Source: Cyrtodaria siliqua
Taxonomy: Eukaryota > Mollusca > Bivalvia > Adapedonta > Hiatellidae
DNA: 64,000 bases
Direction: 5' to 3'
NCBI GenBank assembly: GCA_037043455.1
Contig: JAWPHD010001134.1
Span: 124,001-188,000 of the forward strand
The translations under genes were made by a program, and so were the position numbers. Positions 37,265 through 49,103 of the stretch are shown here, piece after piece (positions within the stretch are counted from its first letter, which is position 1; each line of letters opens with the position of its first letter). A model generated the notes under the pieces. It was not told the origin of the DNA. It saw only the letters and a program-made list of their open reading frames with translations, and searched no databases.

Positions 37265-38575
37265 CTTGCCTATACTACACTATTTTATACACCTAATTCC
37301 ACCTAATATTCCAGACATATCTCAACGTGTTTTGTACAAATAGGGGCTACAACTAAATACAGAAAGGACAACACTGTCATATAGTAGACCTTTTAAGCAA
37401 ACTATACTTTGTTACATGAAATTCATAAATGTTGAAGTTTGCCTTGAAAAAGTTAAGCCATTTCAGTATTGTGTTTAATTTAAGAGATTGCAACGTTTAA
37501 AGCCTAAGTTTGCTCAACTGCTTGAGCCAAATGCGCATTCCGTCAATAATGAAACTTTAAAGGGGTAACCATTGCTGTTCGGTGCTGTTTAAATCTTCTT
37601 TCTGAAAGGACAGGCCTAATTTCACCCTGTACCATTCGATTAGCAATAGCATATTAAACATACAATATATAGCGGAAATACCCATTATGCGTTTCTTTTT
37701 CCTTTCAGTATACCAGTAAAGTAGAAGGGAAATACCGGCTTCTTCTCTCCTCTCCCTCTACCTGCTCATGTCTCTAAGTTGTCCTGCCATTAGTGGCTGC
37801 AACATTTTTGGTAGTGCAAAGGTATTGCATGATCCATGCGGAATTTAAAGTGTGTTGCCTAGACTTGCTGGATTCCCTGTGCTAGATGTAGCAGCGGGCT
37901 AGCCCTGCCAATGCTCTATGAAGAGTGTAAAATAGTGGTGCTAGATGTAGCAGTGACCCCGTCAATGCTCGGGTGATAAGCAGTGGGTAAGGGACTGGTA
38001 TGGGTACTGCTTGATGCGAATGAAGTGAAGTCGCAAATGGCTCACTAGTCTGTTGTTAGGTGTGAATGACCTAGCAGCCGACTACCAAGTCAATCACAAC
38101 TACACATCAGTCACTTACCATATGCTGAGCAGCAGTCATTCCACAATTTGATTTTCATATTTTAACTGTATTCTTATATTTTTTATTCTCTCAATATTAA
38201 TAACCTCATAGTTTTAAGCTATTATTATCAATAAACAAAGATTTTCCAAATGTAACATAATAATTCCAATGTTCCTAGGCTCGATTAAACTATACCGATT
38301 AATAGGGAAAAGGTTTTGGTTCCTCATTTTATATGTAATAATTACGCAGTCGTTTTGGTTATTTAAATCTGAGCTATTAATAACAACTGCATAACCGCAA
38401 TATTGACAATCTATTACCCAAACAATGTCCCTAATAATTATCTACTTTCCCACGGGTCTCTAGTCTACATAAATTATACAGTTTTGTCCGTTATCTCGAG
38501 ATTGAAAGAGTGTGCCACAATAGTTCGTAATAAAGTATCATTATATATGATGGCCATTATCTAAGTGCACCAAGG
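37265..38575. other. No gene recognised
   Basis: Contains a diverged duplication near 37879-37970 ('tgctagatgtagcag' and 'caatgctc', twice, about 58 bp apart). No credible frame. Confidence 0.5.
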
Positions 38576-39010
38576 GATATGATATTCAATATGACGTCTT
38601 TAATAAAAACGATTTCAACTTCATTGTATATATAAATATATATATATATATGTCCTATTGTAAGAATTGGTGACATCAAACAGTAAAAGATCATGTAGGT
38701 GTCATGAAAAGAACATTTTGGTTTCTATTTAATTAAATAATTGCCATATCATTATTCCAATAATAAAAACATGGAAATCAGGATACTTCCTGTGTAAGAA
38801 TTAGTCACATGACAATTTAAGCAGAAGAACAAAAATATAGTTCTCATATGAAAAGAACTTATTTATAATATTCAATATGATGAGTCAATTCAGAAGCCTT
38901 TAAAAGAATGATATATAATTCATTGTATAGTTACTATACTATATGTCATTTGGAAATTGTTAAACTAACCCTTTTGTTAGAATGTGTCACAGCAAAACAG
39001 AAGACTTTGG
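38576..39010. repeat. Degenerate tandem duplication, period uncertain
   Basis: 'aatatgacgtctttaataaaa…cattgtata' (about 38587-38630) resembles about 38874-38935, and strings like 'tgtaagaattggtgacat' recur at about 38658, 38790 and 38977. A (TA) run sits at about 38628-38650. The copies are too diverged for a firm unit. Confidence 0.4.
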
Positions 39011-40209
39011 CCTAATGGAAACGAGTCGTTAGTGGCAGGACTTGATTGGTCGATCATTAATAACTATCAAGTTCCAAGAAATGGGATTTGACACACTATT
39101 AAACCTAAAACAAAATCAATATGAATCGAGTGATATGTCTCGAGTGCTGATAGAAACAAATGTCTGAAGCGCCAATACAGAAGGTAGTTAATGACTTTTA
39201 TAGAAACACGCACATTTAATGAAGCAGAGTTCTTCTATCTCTTTCACAAGCTTATAAATAATGTAATAGTAGCTCTATTAAATGATGCTTTTTTAACACA
39301 TAAAATGTGAAACCATGCATTAACTGTTTAACAACAGAATCAAAGTCACAAAGTGCAAAGTTGCTCAACGTCACTGTCACGAAATGCAAAGTTGTTCAAG
39401 GTCACAAAGTGCAAAGTTCTGCAGCAGTGTCTTGAACTAGCAACCATCTGGTTACGAGGAAAGCATACTAACACTAGATCCCCCACCCTCACCCCACATT
39501 ATCCAATCTTCATATTTTTAACAAGCACAAGTATATTGAAATGTACATAACCATTCTCTGGTCTTTTACAGGTTTACTGTATACATCAAAATTCCCAGTA
39601 TTACTACTTTTTTTTTTGAAAATCAACCCTGAAATATCTGCTAACTTTCTATATAGTGCTCGCTATTCCAAATTCTACATTTACAAAGAAAGTACTTATT
39701 TAGAGGGCCACAAAAAAAACATAATCAATTTGCATCAATCTTGTTTTACTCCGTCTGGAAACTCTATCCCACAATTTAATAGTATTCATTGTGTGTGAAA
39801 ACATGGCTAAACCTTCCAAAACATGTTTGAGTAGTAACATCATACTATAATTCACCTATAAAGTAGTGATCCTAGATATATAATACATTAACTAGAAGTA
39901 ATAAGGCTTAATAATGCCTGCAAATGAAATTAACCCAATTGTCTAGATGTTTACTCTGATATTAAGAGTAAAATCAACAAAGCATAAACAATTGTAAAAT
40001 ATAAGGAAAACAGCAGTGGTAAAAAGATACAGCCAGAATAGAAAGGTTGTATTATATACCTTGTTGGTGTACACAGGTGTTGTAACATTAGCACTGTAAT
40101 ATATTTCAAGGAAATAAAAGCCTGTGCTCCTCTATATTTTGTGAAAATAGTAAGAAAAATTGTTTTCATATCTGGATAAAAGAGAGGTGCAACAGGTCGT
40201 TTTATTAGC
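39011..40209. other. No gene recognised
   Basis: A three-copy repeat of about 33 bp ('cacaaagtgcaaagttg') at about 39345-39418 is the only structure seen. Frames at 39353-39550 and 39541-39798 are not convincing. Confidence 0.5.
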
Positions 40210-40222
40210 CATCTCAGGTTGA

Positions 40223-40435
40223 ATTGAATGTTGTTTAACGGCTCATCAACACAGTATAGGTTATTTAGAGCCGCCCCAGAGAGGGGGAAGGATACATAGG
40301 AATCCTGGAACCGTGCCCTACTCTTATTATCGAATAGATTCCTATGGTTCTTTAACGTGCTTGGAGGATAGTCCCCATCCGACGGACGAGGCTAAGGGAA
40401 AGTGTCTTGCCCAAGAACATACCGATGCCCTCCAT
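40223..40435 (-). mobile_element. SINE family S2, copy b, 5'-truncated, with target duplication
   Basis: Matches the tail and body of the 17-kb S2 copy ('gttgtttaacggctcatcaa', 'tagattcctatggttcttta', 'catccgacggacgaggctaa') but lacks the tRNA head. It is flanked by a perfect 13-bp direct repeat CATCTCAGGTTGA at 40210-40222 and 40436-40448. The duplication confirms retrotransposition, with 5' truncation at insertion. Confidence 0.92.
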
Positions 40436-40779
40436 CATCTCAGGTTGAACATCCGACTCAAAATGAACACAACTAGATACCCAGCTGTCAATGAAACCTT
40501 AAAGTGTTATACCCAAGCATCTGCAAGGATAGACTCCATGTAGTATATGGGACACCCTTTACATGTCCTTCCATGATCGAATGACTTGATCAAGATTTTA
40601 TGAGTGCCATGTTGAGCTACCTAATCTCGAAAACCAAACCTTTCAGTTACAAGTCAAGCATGCCAAACACCATTTACAGCCTCTATCCCCTTCCTGTCCT
40701 TTCCAAGAAACTACTAATATCCAGCAATTAAAGATGAATGACCATGTTCATGACATAGTTGGATTGTATTGTGTTTTTC

Positions 40780-41060
40780 TGTGCACCAACACTAATAAAA
40801 GGGCACATGATGATGCCAACAGGAATGAATGCCCTGGATTTACAAATAAATATTTGTCTTGAACGGTGTTTAAGGGTCATTTTAGCACATTTTAGGCCAT
40901 ATATGATGGTCGATTATTTTCAGATAGAGGCAGACCACCCCATTTTTTCTGGGTAGAACCAGATTGTACTGTATACCCCCTGCCATCTGATAGGACCTCA
41001 CAAGTCGCGTTCCAGTGGGGTTTGAACCAGCAGTGGCGAGAAGGTTTACAACGTTGTAAT
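40780..41060 (-). mobile_element. SINE family S1, copy d, next to a dispersed repeat
   Basis: 40862-41060 carries S1 in reverse: 'cattttagcacattttaggc', 'gaggcagaccacccc', 'gggtagaaccaga' and a B-box match in GGGGTTTGAACCAGC near 41018-41032. Immediately left, 40780-40850 ('gtgcaccaacactaataaaa…ccaacaggaatgaa') matches 52519-52563, a separate dispersed repeat. Confidence 0.78.
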
Positions 41061-41074
41061 AGGCAGTAGCCTTC

Positions 41075-41184
41075 TTCTTGCCTAGGAACTGCACGAGCCT
41101 TTCATGACATCAAAACCAGGTAGGGGAAACCCTATTCTTGCCTAGGAACTGCACGAGCCTTTCATGACATCAAAACCAGGTAGG
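41075..41184. repeat. Exact 60-bp tandem duplication
   Basis: 'ttcttgcctaggaactgcac…accaggtaggg' occurs at 41075-41125 and 41135-41185 with no difference seen, so it is recent. Confidence 0.93.
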
Positions 41185-41185
41185 G

Positions 41186-41835
41186 AAAAAAGGCACTGAT
41201 AACATACCGGTAGGCCCACTCACATTCCATACAAAGATGTTTAGGAACATTAAAATATTACAGTCTGACTTTCTAGAAGATGACAGCAAGTATATGGGAT
41301 CATAATAAAACAGTGATCTTCACAATACATTATATTCAAACATTATTTCATATTCATGAACTGTATTATTATATTATACATGCAAAAGCAGGTGTTGTTA
41401 ACATTATAACATCAGATAGTATAGTCAACTCTGTTTATTTGCCTTCCTTCCTAATCACATATATATCCCGCTTATTTGCATACAATTCTGAAGCGCAAAA
41501 CTATTTATATTGCTTTACATGTTAAAAACTTTGGATATTTGCATTAAATATATATTATGCAATTCTAGTTATTTGCATACCGATATTGTTTGCATACTGA
41601 AATTGTGGATTTTTAATACGGTAATTGTCAAATTTTCAAGCAACCATTAAAAATCAATACAAAGATGGGACTTATATGCACTTGCATTTCAAGAGTTCTT
41701 TTTACCAAGTTTTATGCCCCTCGGGTGAAATCAGACAAATTTGCTGGTAATTTTCATATAAACAGCATAGCCAGTATCCTCCCTGTTATAAATTAAAAAC
41801 AAATGCACATACTCTTCCCTTAAAAAACCCCGAGG
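41186..41835. other. No gene recognised
   Basis: Very AT-rich; an 81-codon frame at 41280-41525 has no features. Confidence 0.5.
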
Positions 41836-42475
41836 TCTTCACTAACGATCAAACACACAATTAACTGTATGTCTTCACTAATGATCAAACACACAATTAC
41901 CTGTATGTCTTCCTTCACTAACAATCAAACACACAATTAACTGTATGTCTTCACTTTAACAATCAAACACTCAATTAACTGTCTTCACTAACGATCAAAC
42001 ACACAATTAACTGTCTTCACTAACGATCAAACACACTATGGTACTTGTCATACATTTTAACTCATATAATGAGCATTTACAACATACTCTTCTCATTGTA
42101 TTGTATTGAATTGTATCCACCTATATTGTATTGGCGAAAAACTTTGAAATATTTGTGCCGAATAAAGAATTTGAATTGAACTATTCACTGTATGTCTTCA
42201 CTAACGACCAAACACATAATTAACTGTATGTCTTCACTAACAATCAAACAGACTATTAACTGTATGTCTTCATTAACGATCAAACAGACTATTAACTGTA
42301 TGTCTTCACTTACGATCAAACACACTATTAACTGTATGTCTTCACTAACGATCAAACACTCAATTAACTGTCTTCACTAACGATCAAACACACAATTAAC
42401 TGTCTTCACTAATGATCAAACACACAATTAACTGTCTTCACTGACAATCAAACACACTATTAACTGTATGTCCAC
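41836..42475. repeat. Minisatellite of 25-35 bp, interrupted
   Basis: The unit 'tcttcactaacgatcaaaca' plus 'cacaattaactg' with or without 'tatg' repeats in two blocks (41836-42039 and 42180-42475). The length variants (with or without 'tatg') alternate irregularly. The frame at 42192-42380 is a repeat product. Confidence 0.93.
42040..42179 (+). mobile_element. 140-bp insertion resembling a non-LTR retrotransposon 3' end
   Basis: It splits the minisatellite, flanked by ACTAT at 42035-42039 and 42180-42184. It ends 'aataaagaatttgaattga', an AATAAA signal with a TTGAA-type tail as seen on many non-LTR retrotransposons and on SINEs that borrow their tails. Extreme 5' truncation would explain the size. 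The parent family is unknown. Confidence 0.6.
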
Positions 42476-42535
42476 ACACAGTCTAGTCGCTCATTCGATG
42501 GACTATAAACCCTAACACTATTCACACACAACTGA

Positions 42536-42830
42536 ACATCGTTTAACAGTTCATTGTTTCAACACATTTAGGTTATTTCGAGCAACTCTAGAGTGAAGGT
42601 AAGAATACATAGGAATCCGGGAACCGTGCGCTACTCTTACATCATATAGATTTCTATGGTTGCTTAAAATGCTCGGAGGATAGACTCCAATACCTGGGAC
42701 CACTCAGTTTACGACTGCATCCAATGGCCGAGGCTATCAGAAATGTCTCGCCCAGGGACAAACCAAAGTTACCCAGTAACGCCCGTCTCGCCCAGGGACA
42801 CTCCAAAGTTACCCAGTGATGCCTGTCTTT
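42536..42830 (-). mobile_element. SINE family S2, copy c, diverged
   Basis: Shares 'acataggaatccgggaaccg', 'tagatttctatggttgctta' and 'ctcggaggatagactcc' with the 17- and 40-kb copies. Near the head a 40-bp tandem duplication is present (42747-42826, 'tctcgcccagggacaaacca' twice). No intact A or B box. Confidence 0.8.
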
Positions 42831-44390
42831 ATTAATAAAATGTATTGTCTTTCTGTCTTTCTGTATATCTTGGATAGCAGGCGTTCCTGTCTCAGCCAAT
42901 CAGAAACGATACCAGTGTATCGGCAAAAATCGAACTTTATTCAGGAGCACTGTTATAGATGTTTGTCTTGAAAACAAGCAAGCGTCTCAGATGATCTAGA
43001 CTACTAGGAAAAAAGTTCCATCTCTTTTAAAATGTCGGACGTTAAATAACGCTCTAAAATAATAATTATATTAACTGTGCTGCAACGATTAATTAAAAAT
43101 TCAGTTCTTTCGATAAACAACATAATAAAACACTTACCAGTCTGAACAGAAGCTATCCAAATTGTCAATGTTTACATTATCAACTTCAAAAAACTATTCC
43201 ATAATCCTAAAACAATGTTTTGCAAATGTCATAAAAGGACACAGCATAAAGGACACAATATTCACTTGAATGTAGTATTTTTAGAAAACAATACAATCTG
43301 CATTATGAACGTCCATCTGCACCACAATTAAAACCAGACTCATCAAAGTTAAAAAATGGTGGAGATATGGAGATATTGTATCTATGCACATCAAAGTGCA
43401 ACTAATTCCCTCAGCGATGATCCATCAAAATCAGTTTATACGCACAGAAGCCAAGACTGCAGTGATATTTAATATGATGTCATGCTGTTATTAAAATAAT
43501 TGCATTAACTTCAGTTTTCAAGCAATCCTTTCCAGTAATCTACCATCACAATAAAATATAGCATCAACACTTTCAGTGTAATAGGCAGTTCCAATTCCTA
43601 AATCGGACTTAAAACATTGCATCCACTCCCTCATGGAATACACAATCACAACTTGTGACACCTCACAAAAGATTCCCCAGAGTCACCCCAAACTAGTGTC
43701 CACAAATGCCACCTTATTAAACAGGTATCGCTGATTTCACCTCCACTTGTCGCACAAGGCTGACTCATCAAGTTACCTGTATAACACACACAACAGCGGA
43801 CTTTACAACAACAAACACTAACGCCATTACAAACACTGTGACGATTAACAAGTCCTCGAGTGGCGACTCCAAAACACCTCGCACCGGAAACACTCGCTGA
43901 AGTGTGCGTACCTTGTGTAGATCAATGCGGGTCGGTGATCCGGTTTGTATAAATTGATAAAAAGATAAATTAGCTCTTTTCACTTCCTTTGCTGGCAGAG
44001 TAATCGCTAATTCTAATCTTTTATGGATTAAAGGTGCTTACCTTTTAAAGTTCAGGTAAAAATACGGGTCACTTATACGAGCGCGTATACGAGGCTATTA
44101 CTCTACAAGACCCTGAATTAGACGCAATAAAAAGATTTGACAGCCGAAAAGTGCTCAATATAATAGCCATTATACTCATTTATGCAACTTAATATTTAAG
44201 GCAATGGACGAGGAAAAAGGAGATTAAGCTATATATTCATTACTCACTAGTATAGAAACTTGAACAACAGTATAATAAACAAATATAGAATGTATTTTCC
44301 CTAATAGGTGGCACTCTGATAAATTACAAATGTTTGTTTTTGCTTTGGGTTTTTACTTTATTATTTGGGGAGGGGGATTTTTGGATACGT
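42831..44390. other. No gene recognised
   Basis: Slightly less AT-rich around 43760-44000, where a 71-codon minus frame (43768-43983) contains a hydrophobic segment, but nothing identifies it. Confidence 0.5.
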
Positions 44391-44500
44391 AAGATCGAAA
44401 ATGTATTGCATTTTGAAGATCTTTTTTTTTTTTTTGAAAAAGTTTTAAGATCGAAAATGTATTGCATTTTGAAGATCTTTTTTTTTTTTTTAAAAAGTTG
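44391..44500. repeat. Two-copy repeat of about 57 bp with T-runs
   Basis: 'gatcgaaaatgtattgcatt' plus 'ttgaagatc' and a T-run occurs twice (44393 and 44450). A related 'atcgaaaatgtattcgatttt' lies at about 56416, suggesting a dispersed motif. Confidence 0.85.
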
Positions 44501-45859
44501 TGGGGAGGGCGGTTGCTTGACGACAAAGTGATCCCTAAGTGTCTGCCATACTACTTGCCATGCCAGGCGACACAAAAAGGTAGGTAGGGTAGCAACAAAC
44601 TTTATTACTTATTAATTTTGACTGTGAATTACAGCATTATAGAGAACATGAGGATTATGGAAATGGTGAACAGGAAACCAACTGTATAGCCTCTAAGAAA
44701 CTAGACACAGCTGAGGAATCTGACAAAGGCATGCACTTTTGAGAAATAAAGGCACTTATAATCAAAGACTAATTTCAGCGAGTAACTTAGAAATGAATTC
44801 AGCAGAATTCAAAATGATCAGAATGGCACACAGGACAAGAGATGTACAAGCAATCTACACATTTGCTAAAAACAAGAAATTCCGCAAATTCTGCTGGTTT
44901 GTTACTGTCCTGTGGCTAATGGGTTTTGCTCAATCTTCAATTTAAATCTGAAAACAGTTCAAGTTTGTTGAATACAGTGCTTTTTAATTGGGAGCCATTT
45001 TCACAAATATAACAAAAACGACTCAGAGTCTTAAAGAAAGTATTACCTGATGCTGATGCAAAGCTTGGAGAAATGTTTACTATTTAATATACGTGAAAGC
45101 AGTCCAGGAAGGTAAATAGTTCAATAACAGTTTTGTTTCTTGCTTGTTTTGTAATTAAACCTATAGATTTTGAATCATATTTCACTCCTTAAGTCATCCA
45201 AGTGCAGGCCTTTATTCAGAGAAATCAATAAGGTCTTGCTTCTAAGGTACCGCCAATGCTTACAGTTTCACTTTGCGGCATCATGTTACAACTAAAACAT
45301 AATAATGCAACCTGATACATTATAATCAGTAATTATAATGCATTGTTTAACATAAAGACAGTACTCATCATGAATTTAAAGAGAAAGTTATTGACCAAAA
45401 GGAATTCCACATATTTCAGTCACTGATGTTTTTGCATTTTTGTTAAGTTTTTACGATGGCAATTAATGCTTTATTAGCTTTCACAGCGACGGCAATTAAC
45501 ACTTTGTTTGTGCTTACTGTTTGGACTCCACCCCCCACACTCTGACAGACTCGATCCACTAAGCTGCGAGCAACAGTCCAAACTCTGACAAATGAAATTG
45601 TACTAAAAGGCTATATGGAAATTGTCGAACCAAAGTGACAAACTACAAACACTGTAGAATCAATTTAGCAATCCTGTTTACGAGCACTGTTTATTGATGT
45701 CATTGCTACACAATGGTTTTTAAAGTGAAATTATTGGGAAGGAAGTTAAAAATGAACATGCAATAATTATTTTCTTAAAAAATAAATTAGTTCATGATCG
45801 ATGAAAATATTAGTAGTAAACTCCATGGTGATGGTCACATGATAGACAAGGACAACTAG
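44501..45859. other. No gene recognised
   Basis: A 68-codon frame at 44739-44945 is not recognisable. Otherwise nothing seen. Confidence 0.5.
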
Positions 45860-46368
45860 TTCTACTATATCACTGAAGGTGATGAATACCCCATAATTTT
45901 TTGATATACCGAGGCAAACAAAGGGCCATAATTCTGTAATAAATTAGACAATCAACAATGGGTGATGTAGAGGGATGTAAGGTCATAAGTTGTGTTGAGT
46001 ATATGAAGTTTGGGAACAACCCATTCAACACTGTTTGAGAAATGCAAGTAAGGCCATTATGTTTTACAAACCATCAAAACAGAGAATTGTTGTAGGAACA
46101 GGGGAAAAAATAAAAAATAAAATTTGGAAAAGCTATTGTTTTAGTTCGTTGGAAAGGAAAAATGAATGAAATATTCGATTAAAATCCGGGAGGACGTAAA
46201 AAAAACACAATAAACTTCCAAATACCCTATGGAAAAATAATTTCATTTTGTCGTAGGAGGGTTTGTAAAACGAATTATCAAAAAATAACGGCCTAATTAA
46301 AATGTGTTGCGCAACAAAAATGTGTTGCCGACAGAGAGTTACAGACACTTTGTAAAAGCAGGGGTATA
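45860..46368 (+). mobile_element. Family D element, copy 2
   Basis: 'actatatcactgaaggtgat' contains the ATCAC-GTGAT hairpin, followed by 'gaataccccataatt', where ATACCCC would be the subterminal motif. The core 'tatatgaagtttgggaacaa' and 'cccattcaacactgtttgag' matches the 19.6-kb copy, and 'agggccataattctg' resembles family C. A possible 3' end is AGGGGTATAA at 46359-46368, complementary to ATACCCC, but no full terminal hairpin is seen. It directly abuts family A copy 3. Confidence 0.55.
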
Positions 46369-47531
46369 ACAAGAGGTCAATGACCTTGAAGCTCTACTGA
46401 TAGGTTCTGACAACTAGATCAGCATTCCTGTGAAGTTTCATGAAAGTCTGTCAAGTAGTTTTAGAGGAGTAGCGGACTTCAAGTTTTTACTATATAACTG
46501 TATGTGAACAAAGAAGGCCACTGGTGGCCATGTTTAATGCCGCAACAAAATAATTTTCAACAAGGACAAATATCATGTCATGCTGATCATTTTCGAAAAA
46601 AGTCCCATATCAATATCAGTTATAGTTTTCACGAAGTGGTCGCTACAAACTTGTTTTTAAAAATCTATTTTTATCCATTGCGGCCATTTCCATCCGACCA
46701 GAAATTTTGCTAGGATCAACTAGACATCAAGAGCAACATTTCTGTTAAGTTTCATGAAAATCCTTCAAGTAGTCTCAGAGGAGTAGTCGTCACAATGTTT
46801 TCCTATATAACTCTATGTAAACAAAGATGGCCACTGGCTGCCATGTTTGACAAGGAATCAAAATGAATATTGGTCAGGACCAAGTACATGTCGCACCAGT
46901 AATTTTGGTAAAGGTTCCAATTCAATATCACTTACAGTTTTTGAAGTTATCGCCTTAAAGTCGCATTTTTAAAATATATTTTAGCAGTGGCGGCCATCTT
47001 GAATTTCCTACCGACCTGAATTTTTGCTACTAGTCATTAAGAGCAACATTCCTGTCAAGTTCCATGAAATTCCCTCAGGTAGTTTCAGGAGTAGTCGCCA
47101 CAAGTTTTTCCTATTTTACTCTATGTAAACAAAGATGGCCACTGGTGGGCATGTTTGACATCCAATCATAATGAACTTTGGTTAGGGTCAACTTGTCGTG
47201 CCAGCCATTTTGGTAAAAGTTCCAAATCAATATCACTTACGGTTTTTGAGAAGTAGTAGTCACAAAATCTATTTTTAGCCGTTTCGGCCATCTTGAATTA
47301 CCAGCTGACCTGAATTTTTGCTAGGATTAACTAGACATCAAGAGCAACATTTCCTGTGAAGTTTCATGAAAATCCGTTTGTAGTTTCAGAGGAGTAGTCA
47401 GCACAAAAAAAAGTTTACAGACGGACAGACGGACGACGGACGCCGCACCACGGCATAAGCTCTGCTGATCTTTGATCAGTCGAATGAATGAATGGTGTGA
47501 CACTTAAATAGGTCAGTAGAGCTTATAAAAA
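46369..47531 (+). mobile_element. Family A hairpin-ended element, copy 3
   Basis: Starts ACAAGAGGTCAATGACCT then AGCTCTACTGAT. The units are more diverged than in copies 1 and 2 ('gccactggtggccatgttta', 'agacatcaagagcaacattt'). The ACGG run is well kept (47419-47440). The 3' hairpin CTCTGCTGATC-TTT-GATCAGT is interrupted by about 37 bp of foreign sequence before GTCAGTAGAGCTTATAAAA resumes. Confidence 0.82.
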
Positions 47532-48170
47532 CTTTAAAAGTATTACTAAGTATATATGGACATATTGGGTGTTTTTTTGGCACAAAATATACTGTCAGAA
47601 TTAAGGCAAACCTTGAATAAATTCAACTCTGATGTACCACAATGTTTGCCTTTCTTGAAGTATTGCAAATAATTTTGCTTAAATTGATAGAGCAAATATT
47701 GGTACAAATAGTTAAACATTTCATCCCCAATTTTATATTCAATAGTATTTTTTCCGTTATCTACTTAACAGACCCCATTAAACCATTTTCCAAACAAATC
47801 AAATCGCTTGGGAACTCTGAACAGCGTTTCCATCCTATTATCTGGGCAATTGAAAGACGCAAAATAAAAGGTAAACAATCTCCTTTGAAGCATGTTTGCT
47901 TAAAATGAAACAGAAACAGACACTTCCTGTTACAAGAAATTAAAATAATTTCCATAATTCTATGTTTGATTACCTTTAATAAAGACATCCTGGTGGAACC
48001 ACAAACAAAACCACAGGCAGAACCACAAACAGCTTTAAGGTGAACCATGTTATCAAAGTCTACTCCAACAAACACTTATCAATAAAAGAGCTACAATTTG
48101 AGGAATGAAAGTTTCAGATTCAAATGCATTTCTTGCATTGAATTTTACTGAACTGTTGTTTAATTATTAT
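47532..48170. other. No gene recognised
   Basis: An 88-codon plus frame (47642-47908) and an overlapping minus frame are unremarkable. Confidence 0.5.
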
Positions 48171-48449
48171 GTGGTCCGAGTATTAACTTTCATACCCCAT
48201 TCAACCCCTTCTCCAAGAAGCAAAAACGGGAATAGCTGGGGTATGAAATAAAACCTTAATTTCAGCTTAAAAAGTTTGCATATTGTAAAATTAAAACATT
48301 TAATAGGTAATTATAAACAGGTTATCGCATTTTTTATTAGTAAACAATGTTTTGAAAGGTGCTTTATTGTCAAAATATCCGTTATAAAATCCTGCTAATA
48401 TAAGCTTTCCCATCGCTTAATGGAATTAAGGCGGGACCACGTAATGATG
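48171..48449 (+). repeat. Dispersed repeat E, copy 2
   Basis: Partner of 15676-15936. It keeps the hairpin arms CATACCCC (about 48191-48198) and GGGGTATG (about 48238-48245), lost in copy 1. The end 'ggaattaaggcgggaccacg' is shared. Confidence 0.8.
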
Positions 48450-48474
48450 GCTTATCAATTCATTGCTTCAGGTA

Positions 48475-48697
48475 TTCCGAGCCACCCAGAAGGAAGGAAA
48501 GGAATCTGGATATATAGGAATCCTGGAACTGTGCCCTACACTTACTATCAAATAGATTACTATGGTGGTCTGACGTACTCGGAGGATAGACTCCAAGGCA
48601 TGGGGCCGCCTGAATTAAGTCCCCATTAGATGAACATAAGGGAAATTGTTTTGCCCAAAAGCACACCGACAGAACTCAGAGGCGCCAATGAGGCTTA
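48475..48697 (-). mobile_element. SINE family S2, copy d, diverged
   Basis: Shares 'tataggaatcctggaactgt', 'ggaggatagactcca' and 'gcacaccgacagaactcaga' with copy a. The tRNA head is reduced to traces at 48680-48697. Confidence 0.75.
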
Positions 48698-49103
48698 AAG
48701 GAGATGAGTAAACATAGAAATACAATATTAGGTGGCATGGAATCTATAAGAGCCATGGTGCGATGGTATAAAAGCATGTACTTGCAGGTTCAAACTTTGG
48801 CAGGACAGCTAGCTGTCTGGATCACTTTGTCGACAAGGAAAGCTAGCATATGTACCACCCTGTCCTTCCTTAGTATGTAAAAGAATCAGTGGTATCTTCC
48901 ATAGGCAAATCCAATTCTCTCACCTTTTCAGTGGGCGAATCTCTGAAAAAACTTTCATAAACCTGTTGATGAGTAAACCCCAACTTTATTCAAACATGGA
49001 GAAGAACAGGATAATATTTGTCTCGTTCTAATCCTTTGCTTATATTGTACAATAGCTCATACTGTACTATATAGAATATGAAACAAATAAAATACGTTTA
49101 AAA
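48698..49103. other. No gene recognised
   Basis: No structure noted. Confidence 0.5.

Noticed and set aside
40759..41094. Frames overlapping at 40.8-41.1 kb
   Set aside because: They translate SINE S1 and an adjacent dispersed repeat.
45520..45560. C-rich stretch as a possible promoter
   Set aside because: An isolated short run (CCACCCCCCACAC) with no gene start nearby.
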